This document shows positions 17,621-25,910 of a stretch of DNA of 64,000 bases, one piece after another. The position numbers and the translations under genes are program-made. Each line of letters starts with the position of its first letter. Position 1 is the stretch's first letter. Source of the DNA: Candidatus Eisenbacteria bacterium (GTDB lineage: Bacteria > Eisenbacteria > RBG-16-71-46 > SZUA-252); contig VBOZ01000009.1 in assembly GCA_005893305.1 (NCBI GenBank), forward strand, positions 100,837 through 164,836, written 5' to 3'. The notes below the pieces were generated by a model. It was not told the origin of the DNA, did not search any database, and was given only the letters and a program-made list of their open reading frames with translations.

Positions 17621-17981
17621 TCAGTGGCCGGTGGCTTTCGCCTTAGCATTCGTGCGAACCTTCCGCGCCTCTTGCTTCTCCTGGCGCGCTTCCTTCCGCT
17701 CGGCCTTGGGGCTCTCGTGGGCCATCGAGATGACTTCGCCCTTGATCGCGTCGACTTGAACTTCCTCGATTCCAGACTTGCCCGGCACGGGATATCGAAG
17801 GAATAGATGAGCTTTCCGTGCTCGCGCTCCAGCTCGGCCCCTTGGCGAGCGCGGTCGCTCGAGCCGTTTTCATGCTCACCTTGGCTTGCGAGGCCAGGTT
17901 CGCTTTCGCGGGCGCGTGGGAGGGCGCGGCGGCCGCGACTCCGAGAGTAGCGACCAGCGCGAGCGCAACGACGGCTTTCAT
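17621..17981 (-). pseudogene. PepSY-domain exported protein, broken by two frameshifts
   Basis: The signal peptide starts at the ATG at 17981 (MKAVVALALVATLGVAAAAP) and runs into VSMKTARATALAK in frame 1. The next PepSY strand, GAELEREHGKLIYSFDI, is in a second frame. The final part, VPGKSGIEEVQVDAIKGE followed by VISMAHESPKAERKEARQ and a Lys/Ala-rich tail to the TGA at 17621, is in the third. Together these spell an ordinary ~118-aa small PepSY protein. Both shifts involve one or a few bases. Either the gene is a young pseudogene or the assembly has indels. PepSY proteins are periplasmic and thought to restrain peptidases; that role is family knowledge. Confidence 0.65.
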
Positions 17982-18039
17982 GCGCGACAGTGGGTTCTCC
18001 TTTCCATACTGCGTTTCCCGGCACCTCACAGTGGCGAAG

Positions 18040-19143
18040 TTAAGGGCTTGATGCTAGAGGGTTCCCGAGGCTTTTCAGAGTTCGGTAGTGGGATCGGATT
18101 GCGGCACGGATCGTCTCATGGTGGTGATACGGCACGCCGTGCTTCGCCGCCATCTGGCGAACAATCCGGCTGAGGGCGGGATAATGAGCGCTGCACACCT
18201 TGGGAAACAGATGGTGCTCGACCTGATAGTTCAGCCCACCGACGTACCAGGAAAGGATTCGATTCGACATGGCGAAATTCGATGTCGTTTCCATTTGATG
18301 AATCATCCAGGCGTTATCCATCTGTCCGTTCGACTCAGGGCTGGGATGTTCCGTGTCTTCGACGACGTGCGCGAGTTGAAATACGATGCCCAGGATGAGT
18401 CCCGCCGTCAGGTGCATGACGAGGAGTCCGATCAGAAACTGCCACCAGGCGACCTTCAAGACCATGAGCGGAATCACGATGGTGTATCCGTAGTAGAGGA
18501 GCTTGGCTGTGAATAGTGTCGCCACTCCGGATCTCGGGTGCTTCTTATCACGAAACGGCCCCAGGTCGGGCATGAGGAAGTAGCGGTAGTCCTTGATGAA
18601 CACCCAGGAAAGTGTGGTGAGGCTGTAGGCGGCGAACGCGTAGAGATGCTGGAACCGGTGAATGCTCCGCAGCTTTGCCTGGGGTGACAGTCGAAGGAAC
18701 GGCGACACCTCAAGATCCTCGTCAAGGCCGTGAATGTTCGGATATGTGTGGTGAATGACGTTGTGCGTGATCTTCCACATGTATCCGCTGGCGCCCACCA
18801 ATTCGAAGCTGAAGCCAAGGAGCTTGTTGACCCATGGGCGCGATGAGTACGCCCCGTGCAGGGCGTCGTGCGCGATGCCGAAGCCGATGCCCGCGACTCC
18901 CACCCCCATGACGAAAGCCAGGCCAAGCATCTGCCAAGGGGAGAAGCGATTGCTGAGGATTAGTCCGTAGGCCCCGAATGTGACCGACAGCAGGATGAAC
19001 GTCTTGGCCACCATTGAGGCGCCGGCCTTCGATGAGAGGCTACTCGTCGCGAAATATTCCGCGACGTGGCACTTCACGTCCTCGCCGAAGCCGGCGACGG
19101 CGGCTGCGAATGTCACCCTGGAGTTTCTAGGATTAGGACTCAC
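18040..19143 (-). CDS. Membrane fatty-acid desaturase
   Basis: 367 aa if started at the GTG at 19143. The three histidine boxes of acyl-lipid desaturases are present: HDALH, HNVIHHTYPN and QVEHHLFP near the C-terminus. Four to six hydrophobic spans surround them (VAKTFILLSVTFGAYGLI, FVMGVGVAGIGFGIAH, LLYYGYTIVIPLMVL, FLIGLLVMHLTAGLIL). A di-iron enzyme inserting a double bond into membrane acyl chains is expected. The start is odd: the only good Shine-Dalgarno (GGAGGAG) serves an 11-codon ORF whose TGA overlaps this GTG. The next in-frame starts upstream lack support. Confidence 0.88.
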   Translation of the reverse strand: MSPNPRNSRVTFAAAVAGFGEDVKCHVAEYFATSSLSSKAGASMVAKTFILLSVTFGAYGLILSNRFSPWQMLGLAFVMGVGVAGIGFGIAHDALHGAYSSRPWVNKLLGFSFELVGASGYMWKITHNVIHHTYPNIHGLDEDLEVSPFLRLSPQAKLRSIHRFQHLYAFAAYSLTTLSWVFIKDYRYFLMPDLGPFRDKKHPRSGVATLFTAKLLYYGYTIVIPLMVLKVAWWQFLIGLLVMHLTAGLILGIVFQLAHVVEDTEHPSPESNGQMDNAWMIHQMETTSNFAMSNRILSWYVGGLNYQVEHHLFPKVCSAHYPALSRIVRQMAAKHGVPYHHHETIRAAIRSHYRTLKSLGNPLASSP

Positions 19144-19175
19144 TTGGAGGGCAGTTGATCGGGATCTACTGGCAT
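19140..19175 (-). CDS. 11-codon ORF overlapping the desaturase start
   Basis: ATG at 19175 with GGAGGAG 8 bases upstream encodes MPVDPDQLPSK and ends in TGA at 19140, sharing bases GTGA with the desaturase GTG. Two readings: a leader peptide translationally coupled to the desaturase, or the real desaturase N-terminus separated by a one-base indel. Confidence 0.35.
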   Translation of the reverse strand: MPVDPDQLPSK

Positions 19176-19513
19176 GGCCCTGCTCCTCCGTGTGGATTCG
19201 GTGCGGGCAGTCCGGGACGGATCGGACATGCGGGCATAATGGAATGCTCCCCACTTGGATGGGACACCCATGGAACACGAGCGTGCAATGCCGGTTCCTA
19301 CGACTCGAGCCTGGATTCGCGAACCCAACGTCGCCGTTAAGACTTCGTTAAGGTAGGCTCCCAGAGAGTTGGAGAGGAAGAGTGCCCTTTGTGGGGGTGC
19401 GAACTTCCTTTCGTTCGATTGCGCGAGGTTCAGCGGGGACCCGGTGCGGGCACACGGGCTTGAGCAGGTTGAACTGGTGCCACAAGGTCGCAACGGCGCG
19501 CCATATACGCGAG

Positions 19514-19541
19514 AGCCCCGGTGCATCGCGGCACCGGGGCT
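19514..19541. terminator. GC hairpin before repeat copy B
   Basis: AGCCCCGGTGC pairs perfectly with GCACCGGGGCT (6-base spacer). It lies in the 468-base gap 19144-19611, downstream of the anti-sigma fragment on the minus strand. The rest of the gap shows only short open frames I regard as chance. Confidence 0.6.
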
Positions 19542-19579
19542 TCGCTATCGGCAAACCCAGTTCGATTCATTCTGGTAAA

Positions 19580-19605
19580 GCTCCCAAACGTAACCCTCTT
19601 CGAAC
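19580..19605. repeat. Dispersed 3'-end repeat, copy B
   Basis: GCTCCCAAACGTAACCC followed by TCTTCGAAC, seven bases beyond the stop of the minus-strand anti-sigma fragment. One C shorter in the CCCC run than the other copies. Confidence 0.75.
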
Positions 19606-19611
19606 TAGACC

Positions 19612-19968
19612 TCAGGGCCCCCGGCCCTTCATCCCACCAGCCGCCAACAGTCGCGCAAAGGCGGAAAGTTCCTCCGAATTCAGATCCGAGACGATCCAGT
19701 AGGCCATCCCGCGACGAGTCTCGTGAATGACGTTATAGCCCTGTTGTGTCCGCGGAGGAGTTTCCGAATCTGCGGCCCCCTCGTCCGGCCAAGCGAACAC
19801 GTTGATCAAGTGTTTGCGTCTCTGGTAGACGAGAGCAGCAACGGGGCGACCGCGCAGGTAGTCCAGTCGCCCGCCGATCAGCGGATACCCGGACGTCGCC
19901 AGGTCTGAGACGCCTGGGCGTGAGCCCGCGCCGCATCCATACGGACTACTTTTCACTGTGACGCTCAA
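19612..19968 (-). pseudogene. C-terminal fragment of an anti-sigma factor
   Basis: 118 codons. YPLIGGRLDYLRGRPVAALVY ... QRRKHLINVFAWP ... GYNVIHETRRGMAYWIVSDLN ... ELSAFARLL is the characteristic periplasmic C-terminal half of ECF anti-sigma factors of the RsiW/transmembrane zinc-finger group. The cytoplasmic zinc-binding HxxxCxxC part and the membrane span, normally ~130 residues upstream, are absent; the DNA there is occupied by unrelated sequence on the other strand. No sigma gene is adjacent. Most likely a truncated relic. Confidence 0.65.
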
Positions 19969-19988
19969 GTTGACGAAGGAGGGCGATC

Positions 19989-20087
19989 GTGGAGCGTTTC
20001 CGATTGATGGGCGTGTACGTGGTCTTCGTCGCTGTTGCGTTGGGGTGTGCTATTGGGGTCGTCGCCGTCCTTCGGGCGGCGCCGTAG
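19989..20087 (+). CDS. Possible 32-aa single-span membrane protein
   Basis: GTG start with a strong AAGGAGGG site 5 bases upstream. The product VERFRLMGVYVVFVAVALGC... has a basic N-terminus, one continuous hydrophobic stretch of ~22 residues and ends VLRAAP. Too short for family assignment. The ribosome site and clean topology favour a real small protein. It starts 20 bases from the start of the anti-sigma fragment, divergent. Confidence 0.4.
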   Translation: MERFRLMGVYVVFVAVALGCAIGVVAVLRAAP

Positions 20088-20254
20088 AGCCGCCCGGAGC
20101 CCAAATATCGCGTACCGACGCCCCCACAAATAGCAGCCGGCCAGCCGCCTTGCGGGCTGTCGCTGTCAGATTCTGGCTGACACAAAATTCCGATATGCGC
20201 CGATATTCCGCGAGCATTCCTTCGTAGGATTTTCGCCGTCGGAAGCCCATGCTG

Positions 20255-20305
20255 CGAGACTACGTACGCCGGTCTCCTCACAGGAGGCCGGCGACGAGAG
20301 TCTCG
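20255..20305. promoter_or_regulatory. Nested hairpin upstream of the metzincin gene
   Basis: CGAGACT/AGTCTCG outer stem (7 bp), CGCCGG/CCGGCG middle stem (6 bp) and CCTC/GAGG inner stem. It lies in the 493-base gap 19969-20461, about 160 bases before the protease start, so it could be a 5'-leader structure. A perfect AAGGAGGTGA follows at about 20329 without a convincing gene behind it. Confidence 0.35.
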
Positions 20306-20461
20306 TCCCTCAGCACCCAGCGTCCTCGAAAGGAGGTGAACGAGGCGGGCGTCCGTGCGAAGGGATTCAGAAGAGCGCATCGGGCCGTTGTCGCAACGCG
20401 AGCCGGCGGCAACTCGAAAGGTCACCTGTGACTCTGGCAGATTTCCGTGAGGAGGTTCCCT

Positions 20462-21277
20462 GTGTCGAGAAAGCTCGGACTGTTCACATTTGCGGCCATC
20501 TCTGGAATGCTTTTCATCTCTGCTGGCCCTGCGACCGCTACCCATTCTTGGAACGGCTACCACTGGAGTCGGGCCAGCAACCCATTCACCGTCACGCTTG
20601 GCAATAACCTCTCTTCCAACTGGACCCCCTACTTGAACACGGCCGCGTCGGATTGGGGCATCACCTCCGGCGCCTGCAATAACCCGCAGAATCCGATCCG
20701 GTGTACCGTGGCGGGGGGCGGCAGTGGCAGTGGCAGAAAATGTAGGGCCACTGCAGGACGTGTTGAGGTCTGCAACGGAACCTACGGCAACAACGGATGG
20801 CTCGGTATTGCCCAGATCTGGATCAGCGGTGTCCATATCACTCAAGGCACGGTCCGAGTGAACGACACTTATTTCAATACGCCCCAGTACAACACGCCCG
20901 CCTGGCACAGCTTCGTGATGGATCAGGAGGTCGGGCACGAGTTCGGTCTCGCCCACCAGGACGAGGACTTCAACAACGCCGATTTGCTTGACGCCTGCGG
21001 TAGGGGCTCGTGCATGGATTATTCAGCGGACCCCACCAACAACACAAAGCCGAACCAGCACGATTATGACGAGCTTGTGATCATCTACAGCCACTCGGAC
21101 GGTGGCCTCGCTGTCGCCAACGCGACCGCCGCGTCGGGTCAGAATATCGACGAGGATATGGAAGATCAGGGTGCCTGGGGGAGCCCCGTCCACTTCGAGC
21201 ACGGGCGTGGCGATGTTTACGAGCGCGATTTCGGCGGTGGGAAAAAGGTGCTCACACGCGTGCTCTGGGCTCAGTAA
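20462..21277 (+). CDS. Secreted metzincin-like protein with altered zinc motif
   Basis: 271 aa from the GTG at 20462, six bases after GAGGAGG; the GTG at 20447 overlaps that site. Signal peptide through about residue 27 (FISAGPATA). The zinc region reads Q155-E-V-G-H-E-F-G-L-A-H165. This is the metzincin pattern HExxHxxGxxH with Gln in place of the first His but the other two His and the Glu kept. Further marks are YGNNGWLGIAQIWI, which resembles the strand before the active-site helix, and RGSCMDYSADP, equivalent to the Met-turn. Whether it still hydrolyses peptides is open. Monocistronic. Confidence 0.8.
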   Translation: MSRKLGLFTFAAISGMLFISAGPATATHSWNGYHWSRASNPFTVTLGNNLSSNWTPYLNTAASDWGITSGACNNPQNPIRCTVAGGGSGSGRKCRATAGRVEVCNGTYGNNGWLGIAQIWISGVHITQGTVRVNDTYFNTPQYNTPAWHSFVMDQEVGHEFGLAHQDEDFNNADLLDACGRGSCMDYSADPTNNTKPNQHDYDELVIIYSHSDGGLAVANATAASGQNIDEDMEDQGAWGSPVHFEHGRGDVYERDFGGGKKVLTRVLWAQ

Positions 21278-21356
21278 GCGGTAGTAGGATCAAGGTCAGC
21301 TCGCGTTCGGAAGGCACCGATTCAAACTCGGAGCCTTCCGTGATATTCGTCTTTCC

Positions 21357-22097
21357 GTGATAGTGCACCGTCTCCGATCCCTCTTCTCACGCGCTGTACT
21401 TGTGTCCCTTGTCGTCGTGGTTGGATCTGCGCCCCGCGCCATCGCCCACCGCGATGATTACATCGACGAGACCTTTGTCTATCAGACCTTAGGCGGCGGC
21501 GAGCGAGAGATCGAACTCTGGGGAGAGATTCACGCCGGCCAGGATCGGCATCCGCGGCCGTGGTACACCGGAGCCTTCGAATACGGCATCACATCGGGCT
21601 GGACCATCGACGGCGCTGCCCAGTGGGTCCGGGATCCCTCGGGCCTAGGATTCGCGCGATTCCGGGCAGAAACCCGATATCGGTTTTCGGAGGAAGGCCA
21701 GGCGCCCCTGGACCTCGCAATGTCGCTGGAATACGAGAGCGAGACCCGCCGTGCCACGGGAGGCGAAGAGGAGCAGGTTCTGACGCCCCGCCTAGTGCTA
21801 TCCCGAGACCTTTCGCGAGCGTTCAATACCACCCTGAACCTGGATATGCCGGTGACTCTTTCCCCGGACCGCGCGGTTCGGTTCCGCTACGCGGTCGGTA
21901 CTCGCTATCCCGCGGAGGGATTCCTGCGAGGGGGCGTTGAATTCAAGCAGTCCCCGGGTGAGAAGAGCGCCGCTTTGTTCCCGCAGCTCTGGTTCGCGCT
22001 CCCCGATGAAATCACCATCAAGCTAGGATTGGGCCTCGGCCTCGCATCCCGGGACGATCCCGTCGTTGCTCGGGTCGTCTTTGAATCCGAGTTCTAG
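21357..22097 (+). CDS. Exported protein, probable outer-membrane beta-barrel
   Basis: 246 aa, GTG start with no strong ribosome site. Signal peptide ends near APRAIA (about 30). The rest alternates polar and hydrophobic residues in short strands ([71 protein letters not shown]) and ends in a terminal Phe ([11 protein letters not shown]), as outer-membrane barrels often do. About 10-12 strands could form. No named family recognised; possibly a surface or efflux-associated barrel. Confidence 0.65.
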   Translation: MIVHRLRSLFSRAVLVSLVVVVGSAPRAIAHRDDYIDETFVYQTLGGGEREIELWGEIHAGQDRHPRPWYTGAFEYGITSGWTIDGAAQWVRDPSGLGFARFRAETRYRFSEEGQAPLDLAMSLEYESETRRATGGEEEQVLTPRLVLSRDLSRAFNTTLNLDMPVTLSPDRAVRFRYAVGTRYPAEGFLRGGVEFKQSPGEKSAALFPQLWFALPDEITIKLGLGLGLASRDDPVVARVVFESEF

Positions 22098-22131
22098 CGC
22101 GTCGCCCGATCCTCGGCAAGGGGTGAGGACG

Positions 22132-22416
22132 ATGCCCCCAGGTGCACTGTTACGATTTCGGCGAGAGATCCGAGTCTACGAACTGGCTCTCCGTCACCCA
22201 CAAACTCCTCGCTTCGCCCGCTGGCTCCTGTGGGCTGCGATTGCGTACGCGCTCTCGCCGATCGATCTGATCCCCGATTTCATCCCTGTACTCGGCCACC
22301 TCGACGACGCAATCATCCTTCCCGCACTCGTAATTGCTGCGACTCGCCTCATCCCGAGGAATGTGGTCGAGGAGTGTCGGGCGCAGGCCGCAGAATCATC
22401 TCGCGCGCTTGACTAA
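22132..22416 (+). CDS. YkvA-like DUF1232 membrane protein
   Basis: 94 aa from the ATG at 22132 (GGTGAGG just upstream). The hallmark [34 protein letters not shown] is the DUF1232 core, with the [18 protein letters not shown] signature. One or two membrane segments. The family is widespread and of unknown function, though often near envelope genes. It follows the barrel gene by 34 bases and may be co-transcribed with it. Confidence 0.9.
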   Translation: MPPGALLRFRREIRVYELALRHPQTPRFARWLLWAAIAYALSPIDLIPDFIPVLGHLDDAIILPALVIAATRLIPRNVVEECRAQAAESSRALD

Positions 22417-22527
22417 CGAGCCTCGCCACGGAGCCGATGGAGCGGCGTTGTGGGCGGATGGGCCAGCAAGGCTGCAACCGTCCTCAATCTGCGACGCGAG
22501 TCCTAGACGCTCCCGCCTGTCGAGCGC

Positions 22528-24663
22528 CTAGTGCCCGGCAGCGCGCCGAAGGGCCGCGATGCTTGCGAGAATAGCGTCCCGCTCTGGGTGATCGGGGGCG
22601 CGTCGGAGGGCCTCCTCCCAGTAGCCGATCGCCTCCTGGTTGTGGCCCAGCGTCTGCGCCGCGACGCCCATCTGCACATACACGTCCGGCATCGTGAATT
22701 GGCTGTCCGAAAGGATAGAAAACTCGCCCTCGGCGATCCGCTTGAAGAGCTGCATTGCCTCCGCGGGACTTCCCCCCCGCGCCAAGGCTCTCCCGAGGAA
22801 GAAGGCCACCTTCGCCTCGTGGGGTGATTCGCGGTAGGCCAGCCGGTACCACTCGGCCGCTTTGAGGAAATTGTTTCGGTTGAGCTCCACGGTCCCGATA
22901 GCAAAGTAGGCGTCGGTGACGGGCTGACCGGTCCGGCGGTATTTCTCGATCGCTTGGCGGAAGGCCTCCTGCGATGCCTCCTCATTTCCCAATCGGCTCT
23001 CCGCCACGCCGACCCAGACCGTGGTTAGAGGCGCGCGCTCGTCGCGCGGATTCGCGCGAAGGGCCGCCTCCCAGGCATCGATCGCCTTCTGAGGCTGCGA
23101 CTGCACCCAGTAGATTTGCCCTCGCGCGTACTCGAGGTCCGCCAGTTTGCCGGAGGCGAGCCCACCCTTGCGTGCGATCTCGACCGCCCGCTCGATCTCC
23201 CGTTCCGCTTCCGCGTAGCGATTCGTGTTGTAGTAGACGGCGGCGAGCCCCTGGTGGGAGATGTAGTTCTCGAACCTCGACCCCTCCCGGTACAGGCGCT
23301 CCGCGTCCGCCCATCGCTTCTCGTCCAACCGCGCCTGGGCCAGATTGTTCCGGATGCGGTAATCCTCGCTCCGCGCGAGGGCGTAGGACCAGAGCGACTC
23401 CGAGCCCGCCCAGACCGGGCAGTACTCCATGGTTCGGTAGACGAACCCGGCGAACGGGATCGCGGTGAGGAATGCCACGACGCCGGCTCGGACCGCAATC
23501 CCTCCGGAACGGCGGCCCATCCAGACGATGCCGGCCCCGAGCAACCAGCAGAAGCCGAGCGAGGGGGCGTAGAGATAGCGGTCTGCCATGTACGTGACGA
23601 GCGGGAAGAAGATCGCCGGCAGCAGGAGAACGAAGACCCAGCCCGCTCCCAGACTCATCACCCGCCACCCGCGGCGGTGCGCGACCCAGAGGGCTGCCGG
23701 CAGCACGACGATGCCGGCGAGGTTCGCGACCGCGGGCAGGAGGTCGGGCGCGAACTGCGGCGCGTCGTAGATGGGCCTCCCGGGCGGGAGCCCGGTCAGG
23801 AGCGCCAGGTAGTTCCAGACTGCGTGGCCCTTCACCATGAGGTAGTTGGCCGGGTCGTGCGCGTAAGTCTGGCCCTTCGCCTGAGCGAGCATGTTGAGCC
23901 GCACGAGCATGAGGCCGACGAGGCCGTACGGAATCTTGTTCGCGAGGGCGGCCTTCCAGGACAGCCGCCTCCTGCCGGCCGTCTGCAGGAGATCAAGCAG
24001 AAGGAGGAAAAGCGGGAGGGCGACGATGCTGACTTTCGAGAGAAGCCCCAGCGTGAAGGCGGCGACCGAAGCGGCGTAGGAGCCGCGATCGAGCGACCTC
24101 GAGCCCGTGGCGCGGAGATAGAAATAGACCGTCAAGAGCAAGAAGGTCGTGGAAAGGAGATCCTTTCGGATCGAGATCCAGGCAACGGCCTCCACGTGGG
24201 AGGGATGGACCGCGTAAAGGAGCGCTGCGAGGAATGCGAGGGTGAAATCGCCGAAGAGACGCCGCGTGACGAGCAGCGCCAGGGCGGCGTTCACGCCGTT
24301 CAGGATCACGGACTGGAGGTGGTATCCGAACGGATTGAGGCCCCACAGGCTGTAGTCGACCATGTACGACACGAGATGGAGCGGTAGAAAATTCGAGAAG
24401 TAGGGCTTCGTGAAAATTTCGATCAGGTTCTCCCGCGACCATCCCCGGATCAGCGGGTTGTTCACGACGTAGGTGGGATCGTCCCAGTTTATGAGGAATC
24501 CGTGGCGGAGCGTCGGCAGGTAGACCGCGACGGCAGCGGCGAACACGGCGAGGTAGGCGAGCGCCTGAAGGGGAAGCGGCACACCCGCGACCGACCGGGC
24601 CCCCGGGGCCGGTTTCACGGTCTGGTGCTGCCGTTGGAAGCGACGCTGCTGCGGGGTCGGCAT
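22528..24663 (-). CDS. Multi-span glycosyltransferase-like protein with TPR domain
   Basis: 711 aa. The first ~420 residues hold about 11 membrane spans. The opening loop VYLPTLRHGFLINWDDPTYVVNNPLI and AVHPSHVEAVAWISIRKDLLSTTFLLLTVYFYLRA are typical of the TMTC/GT-C family of lipid-phosphate-sugar-dependent O-mannosyltransferases, with the WDD acidic motif in the first loop. Residues ~430-705 are six to seven TPR units (AVYYNTNRYAEAEREIERAV, EEASQEAFRQAIEKYRRTGQP, AEAMQLFKRIAEGEF). Bacterial members are presumed to glycosylate exported proteins. It differs from the two GT39-TPR proteins downstream. Confidence 0.85.
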   Translation of the reverse strand: MPTPQQRRFQRQHQTVKPAPGARSVAGVPLPLQALAYLAVFAAAVAVYLPTLRHGFLINWDDPTYVVNNPLIRGWSRENLIEIFTKPYFSNFLPLHLVSYMVDYSLWGLNPFGYHLQSVILNGVNAALALLVTRRLFGDFTLAFLAALLYAVHPSHVEAVAWISIRKDLLSTTFLLLTVYFYLRATGSRSLDRGSYAASVAAFTLGLLSKVSIVALPLFLLLLDLLQTAGRRRLSWKAALANKIPYGLVGLMLVRLNMLAQAKGQTYAHDPANYLMVKGHAVWNYLALLTGLPPGRPIYDAPQFAPDLLPAVANLAGIVVLPAALWVAHRRGWRVMSLGAGWVFVLLLPAIFFPLVTYMADRYLYAPSLGFCWLLGAGIVWMGRRSGGIAVRAGVVAFLTAIPFAGFVYRTMEYCPVWAGSESLWSYALARSEDYRIRNNLAQARLDEKRWADAERLYREGSRFENYISHQGLAAVYYNTNRYAEAEREIERAVEIARKGGLASGKLADLEYARGQIYWVQSQPQKAIDAWEAALRANPRDERAPLTTVWVGVAESRLGNEEASQEAFRQAIEKYRRTGQPVTDAYFAIGTVELNRNNFLKAAEWYRLAYRESPHEAKVAFFLGRALARGGSPAEAMQLFKRIAEGEFSILSDSQFTMPDVYVQMGVAAQTLGHNQEAIGYWEEALRRAPDHPERDAILASIAALRRAAGH

Positions 24664-24770
24664 CGGGTGAAGTTAGGTCTTGGGCGCGGTGCCCTCATTT
24701 GCCGCGAAAGAGCCAGAGATAGAGCCGTATTGTGTTGCTCCGACGACCGCGGGGCAAGTACGCTTTCGTG

Positions 24771-25835
24771 ATGCGCAGCCGGTTTACCACCCTCTTCGGT
24801 CTAACTCTCGCCCTCGGCCTGGCCTGGGCATCCCCCAGCTTCGCGACGAAGTTCAGTCCCCTTCTCGCGGACCCCAAGTTTCGCGAGACCGATCCGGTCC
24901 CGTCGCCGGACGGGAAGTGGCTCGCGTTCCAAAGCAATCGGAGCGGCTCGAGCCAGATCTGGATCATGTCCACGCAGGGAGGCCAGTTGCGCCAGCTGAC
25001 CGCGGAGCCGGAGTCCTCCCAGGTGGCCGGCCAGCCGAAGATCGCCACGCGCGTGATGACTCCCAACTGGGCGCCCGACGGCAAGTCGCTCCTCTACATC
25101 TCGACGCGTTCGGGCCCGTACAACGTCTACTCCATCCCGTTCGAAGGCGGCGAAGCGAAGCGGCTCTCGAATGCCGCGGGTAGCCAACGCTTCGCCGTCT
25201 ATTCTCCCGACGGAGCGAAGATCTGCTTCGGGTCGAGCCGCCTGCAGCCGACCTCCATCTACGGGTTCAACCTCTACGTCATGGACCCGAAGGGTGAGGT
25301 CGAGGGCCCGCCCGCGCGACAGCTCACGTTCAGCGGAGCCAGCCCCGGGCACCCGGTGTGGTCGTACGACGGGAAATGGATCGCGTTCGTTGCCAAGGAT
25401 TTCGACACCACAAGGACCGTCAACGTCGGCGGGGGCATGCAGACGAAGCAGAGCGCCATGTTTTCCCAGTTTCGAATTTTCAAGATCGCCGCTGGTGGAG
25501 GCCCGGCAATAAAGCTGACGGGCCTCGGGGTGGGCGACGGATCCGAGGATACGTGGCCGTCCTGGTCGCCCAACGGGAAGCAGATCGCCTTCGGCCGGAA
25601 CGCCGGCGGCAAGCAGAGCCTCTGGATCGTCGACGTGACGACGAAGAAGGCGTTCATGCTGACGGATGACGGCAACTGCATGAAGCCGACCTTCTCGTAC
25701 GACGGGACCGCGATCTACTATACGAAGCTGATCGACGGGAAGGACGAGGACATCTGGGTCGCCAACGACTTCACGGTGGCGCCGCCGACCCGATCGAAGT
25801 CCACCGCGCACAAATCCACGGTGTCGAAGAAGTAG
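24771..25835 (+). CDS. Periplasmic TolB-like WD40/PD40 beta-propeller protein
   Basis: 354 aa from the ATG at 24771, which starts a signal peptide (MRSRFTTLFGLTLALGLAWA); an in-frame GTG at 24732 precedes it. Repeated PD40 blades follow the pattern PSPDGKWLAFQSNRSGSSQIWIM, APDGKSLLYISTRSGPYNVY, YSPDGAKICFGSS, SYDGKWIAFVAKD, SPNGKQIAFGRNAGGKQSLWIVD, SYDGTAIYYT, about six blades. The TolB N-terminal domain is missing, so it is a TolB-like propeller rather than TolB of the Tol-Pal system. The tail is Lys/Ser/Thr-rich. Convergent with the GT39 gene; repeat copy C lies between them. Confidence 0.85.
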   Translation: MRSRFTTLFGLTLALGLAWASPSFATKFSPLLADPKFRETDPVPSPDGKWLAFQSNRSGSSQIWIMSTQGGQLRQLTAEPESSQVAGQPKIATRVMTPNWAPDGKSLLYISTRSGPYNVYSIPFEGGEAKRLSNAAGSQRFAVYSPDGAKICFGSSRLQPTSIYGFNLYVMDPKGEVEGPPARQLTFSGASPGHPVWSYDGKWIAFVAKDFDTTRTVNVGGGMQTKQSAMFSQFRIFKIAAGGGPAIKLTGLGVGDGSEDTWPSWSPNGKQIAFGRNAGGKQSLWIVDVTTKKAFMLTDDGNCMKPTFSYDGTAIYYTKLIDGKDEDIWVANDFTVAPPTRSKSTAHKSTVSKK

Positions 25836-25853
25836 CGGCGCCCTGGTTCACAT

Positions 25854-25881
25854 GGCTCCCCAAACGTAACCCAGTTCGAAC
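25854..25881. repeat. Dispersed 3'-end repeat, copy C
   Basis: GGCTCCCCAAACGTAACCC followed by AGTTCGAAC, in the 75-base convergent gap between the TolB-like gene and the GT39 gene. No GC hairpin precedes this copy. Confidence 0.8.
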
Positions 25882-25910
25882 TCACCGGCCGCCGTGGACT
25901 CGCGGCACCC

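Noticed and set aside
17287..18024. 245-codon minus-strand frame over peptide gene 2 and the PepSY region
   Set aside because: Only its GAELEREHGKLIYSFDI segment is protein-like, and that belongs to the broken PepSY gene; the rest is shadow sequence.
20329..20345. AAGGAGGTGA, whose complement resembles the 3' end of 16S rRNA
   Set aside because: No adjacent 16S-like helices or rRNA sequence; most likely an isolated strong Shine-Dalgarno or chance.
19946..20956. Long minus-strand open frame (336 codons) across the metzincin gene
   Set aside because: It is antisense to a gene with signal peptide, zinc motif and ribosome site, and its translation is Arg/Ser/Pro/Gly-rich with no domain.
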